Shown one piece after another: positions 6,377 to 10,191 of a stretch of DNA of 10,191 nt. The DNA is taken from assembly GCA_002294005.1 (NCBI GenBank), contig DBEH01000012.1, forward strand, positions 3,526-13,716. Direction: 5' to 3'. Origin of the DNA: Firmicutes bacterium UBA911. GTDB lineage: Bacteria; Bacillota; Desulfotomaculia; Desulfotomaculales; Desulforudaceae. A model generated the notes under the pieces. The model made no database searches, had not been told where the DNA came from, and saw only the letters and a list, made by a program, of their open reading frames with translations. Position numbers and translations under genes: made by a program. Position 1 is the first letter of the stretch. Each line of letters starts with the position of its first letter.

Positions 6377-6406
6377 ATAAATGTAATCGGCATGGGGGGA
6401 ACCGTA

Positions 6407-7105
6407 ATGCGCATCACCCGGCGGCGAATGGACTTCCTGCAAAAAATCAAGCAGCTTTATGAAGCTGCCAATGCGCCGGTACACTACGCGCGGGTGGCTG
6501 AACTGCTGGGAGTCAGCAAGTGGAGCGCCTACGAGATGCTGAAGACGCTGGAAAAGGAAGGCTTGTTGGTCAGCCAGTACGAAGTGAACCAGGGAGAAAG
6601 GTTTCCCGGCCGGGCGATGGTGTTGTTTGCGCCTACCCGCCTGGCGGATGCGGTGTTATCCGGCAGCACCCTGGAGGAAAAGGCCCCTCTCAAGGAATGG
6701 CGGCAAGTCAAGGAACGGCTTTTGTCCCAGTGCGGGGGGCTGAAAAAAAACAATCCCAGGGAATTTATCGAACAGCTGATGGCCGAACTGCCCGGCCCGG
6801 AACGTCCCCTGATCTTCAGCGCGTACATGATCACCCTTCTGATCGCGCAACTGCAAACCCTGAGCGCGAAGAGCCTCGGGCTGGTCAAGAAAGTGGTGCT
6901 GGGCGCGGCGAAGGCGGAAACGGGACTGGCCACGTTTATCGGCGTAGCCATGGGCAGTATGTTGAAAACAACTCCCCAACTCCCGTTGCTGTCCCAGATC
7001 GTCAGCCACCTGGACAGGTTTCAAGACAATCTGGTCGAGCTCAACCAATCCGAACAGGCCCAGTTGATGGATTTCCTGGAAGAGGCGCTGGAAAAAGCGA
7101 CGTGA
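6407..7105 (+). CDS. Winged-helix DNA-binding regulator, family unassigned
   Basis: The N-terminus carries a helix-turn-helix at about residues 26-54, with the pattern VAELLGVSKWSAYEMLKTLE followed by KEGLL and a short basic wing (QGERFPGRA, about 60-70). This is the MarR/DtxR/IclR-like winged-helix layout. The remaining 150 residues are mostly helical and include an alanine- and leucine-rich segment (about 140-190) that may bind a ligand, dimerise or contact the membrane. I do not recognise the C-terminal domain. The ATG at 6407 is preceded at 6 nt by GGGGGGA (6394-6400). An upstream ATG at 6392 would sit too close to the predicted transcription start. The protein has 232 residues. The ubiD-family gene follows after 22 nt, so the regulator probably controls its own operon; this is inference. 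Confidence 0.75.
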   Translation: MRITRRRMDFLQKIKQLYEAANAPVHYARVAELLGVSKWSAYEMLKTLEKEGLLVSQYEVNQGERFPGRAMVLFAPTRLADAVLSGSTLEEKAPLKEWRQVKERLLSQCGGLKKNNPREFIEQLMAELPGPERPLIFSAYMITLLIAQLQTLSAKSLGLVKKVVLGAAKAETGLATFIGVAMGSMLKTTPQLPLLSQIVSHLDRFQDNLVELNQSEQAQLMDFLEEALEKAT

Positions 7106-7127
7106 AACGACCAAGCGAGGTTGGAAA

Positions 7128-8897
7128 ATGACGCTCAACGATTTGCATGAATTCATGGCGGCGCTGCGGCGGGAACGGGAACTGGTCGAGATCGGCGCCG
7201 AAGTAGACCCCCACCTGGAAATCCCGGAGATTCACCGGCGGGTGATCGCTGCGGGCGGGCCGGCCCTGCTTTTCAGCCGGGTGAAGGGGAGCCCCTACCC
7301 GGTGCTGACCAACATGTTCGGCACGCCGAAGCGGATCGAGGTCGCGTTCGGCCCCCGGCCGGCGGCGCTGGTGCGGGAGGCGGTGCACCTGGCCGAGACC
7401 ATGCTGCCGCCCAGGTTGTCCGGGCTCTGGGGGGCGCGCGGCACGTTGCGCGACCTGGCCCGGGTGGGCACAAAGCGGGCGGGGCGCGCGCCGGTGACCG
7501 AAGTGGCCGAGCGGCCGCCCCGGCTGGACCAGCTGCCGATGCTCACCGGCTGGCCGGGGGACGGGGGCGCGTTTTTGACCCTGCCGCTGGTGTACACCGA
7601 ACATCCAGAAACCGGCAAGCACAACCTGGGGATGTACCGGGTGCAGCGCTACGACCCGGCGACCGCCGGGATGCACTGGCAGATCCACAAGGGCGGCGGT
7701 TTTCACTACCACGCGGCGGAGGAGAGGAGCGAGGCGCTGCCGGTGACCGTGTTTTTGGGCGGGCCGCCGGCCCTCATCCTGGCGGCGATCGCGCCGCTGC
7801 CCGAAGACATTCCGGAACTCCTGTTCGCCTCCCTGCTGAAGGGCCGGAAGCTGCGCACGGCGCGAAACCCGGCCGGAGGCCACCCCCTGATCGCGGAGTG
7901 CGAGTTCGCGCTTTGCGGGGAAGTGCCGCCCTTCGAGCGCCGTCTCGAGGGGCCGTTCGGAGACCACTACGGGTACTACTCGCTGGCGCACGATTTCCCG
8001 GTGTTCCGCGTGCACCAAGTGTACCGGCGCCGCGCGCCGGTCTACCCGGCCACGGTGGTGGGCAAGCCTCGCCAGGAGGACTACTACATCGGGGAGTACC
8101 TGACCGAGGTGTTGAGCCCGCTCTACCCGCTGGTCATGCCGTCGGTGCGCAAGCTCTGGAGTTACGGCGAGACCGGTTTCCACCCGCTGGCCGCGGCGGT
8201 GGTCAAGGAGCGGTACGCCCGGGAGGCGCTGGTCTCGGCCTTCCGCATCCTCGGCGAGGGCCAGCTTTCCCTGACCAAGTTCCTGATCATCACGGACGGC
8301 CTGGTCGACTTGAAGGATTTCCGGGCGCTCTTGACCCACATCCTGGCCCGGACCAACTGGGAAACGGACTTCTTCGTCCTGGACAACCTGGCCATGGACA
8401 CCCTGGACTACGCTGGTCCGGAGCTGAACCGGGGCAGCAAGGCGGTCCTGATGGGCCTGGGCGCGGCCTACCGGTCGCTGCCCGCGGCTTTTGCGGGCGA
8501 TCTGCCGCCGGGAGTTTCGACCGCCGAGGTGTTCTGCCCGGGCTGCCTGGTGGCGGCCGGGGCGCCGCACGCGGACGAGCCGGGTCTGGCGCAGCGGGTG
8601 GCTGGGCACGGGGCCTTTGCAGAGTGGCCGCTCGTTGTGCTGGCCGACCGGGCCCGGATCGCCCGGGACCAGACCGAATTCCTGTGGACCGTGTTCACCC
8701 GCTTCGAGCCGGCGGCCGACATCCACGCCGCCGGGACCGAGGTGCGGCGCCACCACCTGTGTTACCGGGCCCCTGTGGTGATCGACGCCCGGATGAAGCG
8801 GGCCTACCCGCCGGAGGTGGAGCCGGACCCGGACACGGTCGCCCTGGTGGACCGCCGCTGGGGGGAGTATTTTGCCGGGCTGACGCGGATGTTGTAG
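7128..8897 (+). CDS. UbiD-family prenylated-FMN decarboxylase
   Basis: UbiD enzymes use prenylated FMN and a divalent metal to decarboxylate, or sometimes carboxylate, aromatic and unsaturated acids. The 589 residues fit the long form (about 590-610), which includes menaquinone-pathway decarboxylases of the futalosine route as well as UbiD-like enzymes of aromatic metabolism. Visible signatures are the metal/cofactor segment MHWQIHKGGGFHYH (182-195), the upstream LGMYRVQRYD, and the catalytic EGPFGDHYGYYS beginning at E274. The C-terminal CPGC (about 469-472) is an extra feature. The ATG is preceded by GAGG (7117-7120) at 7 nt. The gene lies 22 nt after the regulator, and a hairpin follows at 8962-8994. 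No ubiX (prFMN synthase) gene or other menaquinone gene is in the window, so the substrate stays open and I give no symbol. Confidence 0.9.
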   Translation: MTLNDLHEFMAALRRERELVEIGAEVDPHLEIPEIHRRVIAAGGPALLFSRVKGSPYPVLTNMFGTPKRIEVAFGPRPAALVREAVHLAETMLPPRLSGLWGARGTLRDLARVGTKRAGRAPVTEVAERPPRLDQLPMLTGWPGDGGAFLTLPLVYTEHPETGKHNLGMYRVQRYDPATAGMHWQIHKGGGFHYHAAEERSEALPVTVFLGGPPALILAAIAPLPEDIPELLFASLLKGRKLRTARNPAGGHPLIAECEFALCGEVPPFERRLEGPFGDHYGYYSLAHDFPVFRVHQVYRRRAPVYPATVVGKPRQEDYYIGEYLTEVLSPLYPLVMPSVRKLWSYGETGFHPLAAAVVKERYAREALVSAFRILGEGQLSLTKFLIITDGLVDLKDFRALLTHILARTNWETDFFVLDNLAMDTLDYAGPELNRGSKAVLMGLGAAYRSLPAAFAGDLPPGVSTAEVFCPGCLVAAGAPHADEPGLAQRVAGHGAFAEWPLVVLADRARIARDQTEFLWTVFTRFEPAADIHAAGTEVRRHHLCYRAPVVIDARMKRAYPPEVEPDPDTVALVDRRWGEYFAGLTRML

Positions 8898-8961
8898 GTC
8901 TTCCGGCGGGTGGCGCTCAGCACGTCAAATGGGTCGGCACGCGGCTGTGGCGGAGCCTGCG

Positions 8962-8994
8962 CCGACATACCCGATAAAAAAAATATCGGGTCGG
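8962..8994. terminator. Hairpin downstream of the ubiD-family gene
   Basis: ACCCGATA (8969-8976) and TATCGGGT (8984-8991) form a perfect 8-bp stem around a seven-A loop, with CCGA/TCGG offering an outer extension. No U tract follows on either strand, so it is not a textbook intrinsic terminator. Its position 65 nt after the stop suggests 3'-end formation or mRNA protection. Confidence 0.45.
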
Positions 8995-9075
8995 AAGATA
9001 AGCTTCATCGCGGTGTCTTGGACTATATGGATGTACAGTAGGTTTCGCCGGAGAGCTTATTTAACGAGCTGTCCG

Positions 9076-9462
9076 ATGCCGGAATTGCCTGAACGGCCGG
9101 GGGTGAGGGCTGTGGACTGGACGCTGGGTCCTTTGGACGTGGTGTTGCTGGGGCTGGGTCTGGTGCTCATTTCCGCGGGGAGCCTGGTGATCTTCGCCTA
9201 CCCCGTGGTGCGGTCGTTGGGAACCGAACTCAAGGTTGTGGCCGACCTGCGCGGCCTGTCCTTGTTCGTGGGCCTTTGGGTGTTTGGCCTGGGGTTGGCG
9301 GTAGCCCTCTTTCCGGTAGGGGTGCGCGTGGCTGGATTCTATTACGGTTGGGCGCTGGCGGCGCTGGCCGTGCTGGGCGTGTTGCGCGTGGCCACCGGTG
9401 TCCGCCGTTTCCTCGGCACCGGCGGCGGTACGGCCGAAAACGGGGACGCCACGCCGCGGTGA
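9076..9462 (+). CDS. Small three-helix membrane protein, function unknown
   Basis: I do not recognise this family. From the ATG at 9076 the protein has 128 residues with three clear hydrophobic segments at about 22-45, 60-83 and 85-107, joined by a charged loop (TELKVVADLRG), and a Gly/Arg-rich polar tail. This predicts an integral inner-membrane protein with no enzymatic motif visible. The reading frame stays open upstream to 8929, but that part crosses the hairpin at 8962-8994 and lacks protein-like composition, so a later start is preferred. No strong ribosome binding site is present before ATG 9076. GTG 9103 with a G-rich leader is a possible alternative. It is separated from the ubiD-family gene by 178 nt and has no clear promoter, so its operon membership is uncertain. 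Confidence 0.55.
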   Translation: MPELPERPGVRAVDWTLGPLDVVLLGLGLVLISAGSLVIFAYPVVRSLGTELKVVADLRGLSLFVGLWVFGLGLAVALFPVGVRVAGFYYGWALAALAVLGVLRVATGVRRFLGTGGGTAENGDATPR

Positions 9463-9528
9463 CCGCAAAAACCAAGACAGCGCAGAAGGTATTTGTTTTT
9501 GGAGAGGCTGGCAAGGCTCCATTTTTTT

Positions 9529-9552
9529 GCCCCTATGGGGCTCTGTATTTTT
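9529..9552 (+). terminator. Terminator-like hairpin after the membrane protein gene
   Basis: GCCCC (9529-9533) and GGGGC (9537-9541) form a short stem with loop TAT, followed by a T-rich run (9546-9551). A seven-T run precedes the stem at 9522-9528, after a GGAG/CTCC pairing (9501-9520). This AT-rich stretch from 9463 to 9608 holds no gene I can support and separates the membrane protein from the toxin-antitoxin unit. Confidence 0.5.
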
Positions 9553-9608
9553 AGACCGCCGAAGTCTGTATTTCTATTCTGCCACATAGACAGTGACGAA
9601 ATTGTCGG

Positions 9609-9637
9609 TTGATATCGTAGCATGAAAGAAATATAAT
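9609..9637 (+). promoter_or_regulatory. Strong promoter of the toxin-antitoxin operon
   Basis: TTGATA (9609-9614) and a perfect TATAAT (9632-9637) are separated by exactly 17 nt. Transcription would start near 9644, about 27 nt before the antitoxin ATG. The GATATC palindrome at 9611-9616 overlaps the -35 box and could be part of an operator for antitoxin autoregulation, which is typical of the family but not shown here. Confidence 0.8.
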
Positions 9638-9670
9638 ATGGTTAGAATTTTACTACAAGGAGTTGCTGCC

Positions 9671-9961
9671 ATGCAGATTAAACCGTCCGCAAGCATCCGG
9701 CAGAACTATAATGAGATAGCGGATCTGTGCAGGTCTACAGGTGAGCCGGTGTATCTTACCAAAAACGGCGAGGGCGATCTCGTGGTGATGGATATAAGAG
9801 CATTTACCCGCCGTGAAAAAATGCTCAAGCTACGCGAAGAATTGCTGGCCGTTGAGGAAGACCGTTTGGCCGGCCGTGCCGGAACGACGCCGGATGAACT
9901 GGACAGCTATCTGGAAAGCATCATTGACGAGATTGAACATGGAAAAGAAGCTTCAGTATAA
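9671..9961 (+). CDS. Type II antitoxin, Phd/YefM family
   Basis: The 96-residue protein begins with a Phd/YefM DNA-binding and dimerisation domain: the sequence IRQNYNEIADLCRSTGEPVYLTKNG is followed by DLVVMDIRAF, the usual pattern. The acidic, probably disordered C-terminal half would wrap the toxin. The ATG at 9671 follows AAGGAG (9657-9662) with 8-nt spacing. An in-frame ATG at 9638 overlaps the promoter -10 box and is rejected. The toxin gene starts inside its 3' end (23-nt overlap), typical of translationally coupled toxin-antitoxin pairs. The protein probably represses its own promoter, stronger when bound to toxin. Base composition is visibly more AT-rich than the hyd and ubiD genes, consistent with separate acquisition. 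Confidence 0.9.
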   Translation: MQIKPSASIRQNYNEIADLCRSTGEPVYLTKNGEGDLVVMDIRAFTRREKMLKLREELLAVEEDRLAGRAGTTPDELDSYLESIIDEIEHGKEASV

Positions 9962-10191
9962 GGTGATTGTTTCCGACCGTGCCCGTCATATGCTGGCGGG
10001 CCATGTGCGTTTTCTGGCGCAGAAAAGCCCTGCCGCTGCCCGTGAAGTGAAAGATAACCTGATGGCCGCGATCCGTTCCCTGCATCAAATGCCGGAGCGG
10101 TTTCCATGTCTTTTGGCCGAGTTTATTCCGCCAAACAAATACCATAAGATGTTCGTTGAGAAGTGGTATCTCATTTTATCCTCGATCCGGC
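9939..10191 (+). CDS. RelE/ParE-superfamily toxin, 3' end beyond the window
   Basis: The frame opens at ATG 9939 inside the antitoxin gene and stays open to the window edge, giving 84 codons with no stop. The translation begins MEKKLQYKVIVSDRAR and contains the helical segment HVRFLAQKSPAAAREV and then LMAAIRSLHQMPERFP. KYHKMFVEKWYLIL comes near the cut. This is the helix-helix then beta-sheet pattern of RelE/ParE toxins that accompany Phd/YefM antitoxins. The missing C-terminus should hold the last strands and the catalytic or gyrase-contact residues, so I cannot say whether it acts on ribosome-bound mRNA (RelE-like) or DNA gyrase (ParE-like). Relatives usually read LYQIK after the last motif, whereas here it is LSSIR, a possible divergence near the edge. 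Confidence 0.85.
   Translation, partial: MEKKLQYKVIVSDRARHMLAGHVRFLAQKSPAAAREVKDNLMAAIRSLHQMPERFPCLLAEFIPPNKYHKMFVEKWYLILSSIR

Noticed and set aside
7041..8756. 571-codon reverse-strand ORF over the ubiD-family gene
   Set aside because: It is a GC-rich shadow frame with Arg/Gly/His/Gln-rich composition and no domain; the + strand frame shows clear UbiD motifs.
8929..9075. Upstream extension of the membrane protein frame
   Set aside because: It crosses a hairpin, lacks a ribosome binding site and has an unnatural composition; a later start is more plausible.
9342..9623. Reverse-strand ORF spanning the membrane gene end and the intergenic region
   Set aside because: No ribosome binding site or domain, and it runs through the terminator-like hairpin; probably non-coding.

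Overview
The window looks like chromosomal DNA of a GC-rich anaerobic member of the Bacillota (Clostridia; Peptococcaceae/Desulforudis- or Moorella-like). This is an inference from the [FeFe]-hydrogenase maturation genes, the GGAGG-type ribosome binding sites with frequent GTG/TTG starts, and the gene content. No species can be named from the sequence alone. All genes I support lie on the + strand.

Region 1 (30-3903) is a hydG-hydF-hydE cassette. Its products build and load the 2Fe subcluster of the [FeFe]-hydrogenase H-cluster. hydF and hydE overlap by 7 nt. hydG and hydF are separated by about 180 nt of hairpin-rich, REP-like sequence. No hydrogenase structural gene is in the window.

Region 2 (4004-4198) is a self-contained tRNA-Asn(GTT) unit with its own promoter, an encoded CCA and a strong intrinsic terminator, followed by a perfect 10-bp inverted repeat.

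Region 3 (4274-6063) is a two-gene lipid operon. A near-consensus promoter and a repeat-containing 5' UTR of about 110 nt lead into a PlsC-type acyltransferase and a patatin-like phospholipase, 16 nt apart. The 3' remnant of what looks like a radical SAM/SPASM gene follows (6080-6307).

Region 4 (6347-8994) holds a winged-helix regulator and a 589-residue UbiD-family prFMN decarboxylase, 22 nt apart and probably one operon, closed by a hairpin.

Region 5 (8995-10191) holds a small three-helix membrane protein, an intergenic stretch with a terminator-like hairpin, and a promoter-driven Phd/YefM antitoxin with a RelE/ParE-type toxin cut by the window edge. The toxin-antitoxin part looks more AT-rich than the rest and was probably acquired separately.

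I saw no CRISPR array, intact transposase, rRNA or clearly new multi-gene system. The least explained items are the structured hydG-hydF spacer, the ccgggag-type short repeats in front of two operons, the lipid gene pair, and the regulator-UbiD pair of unknown substrate.
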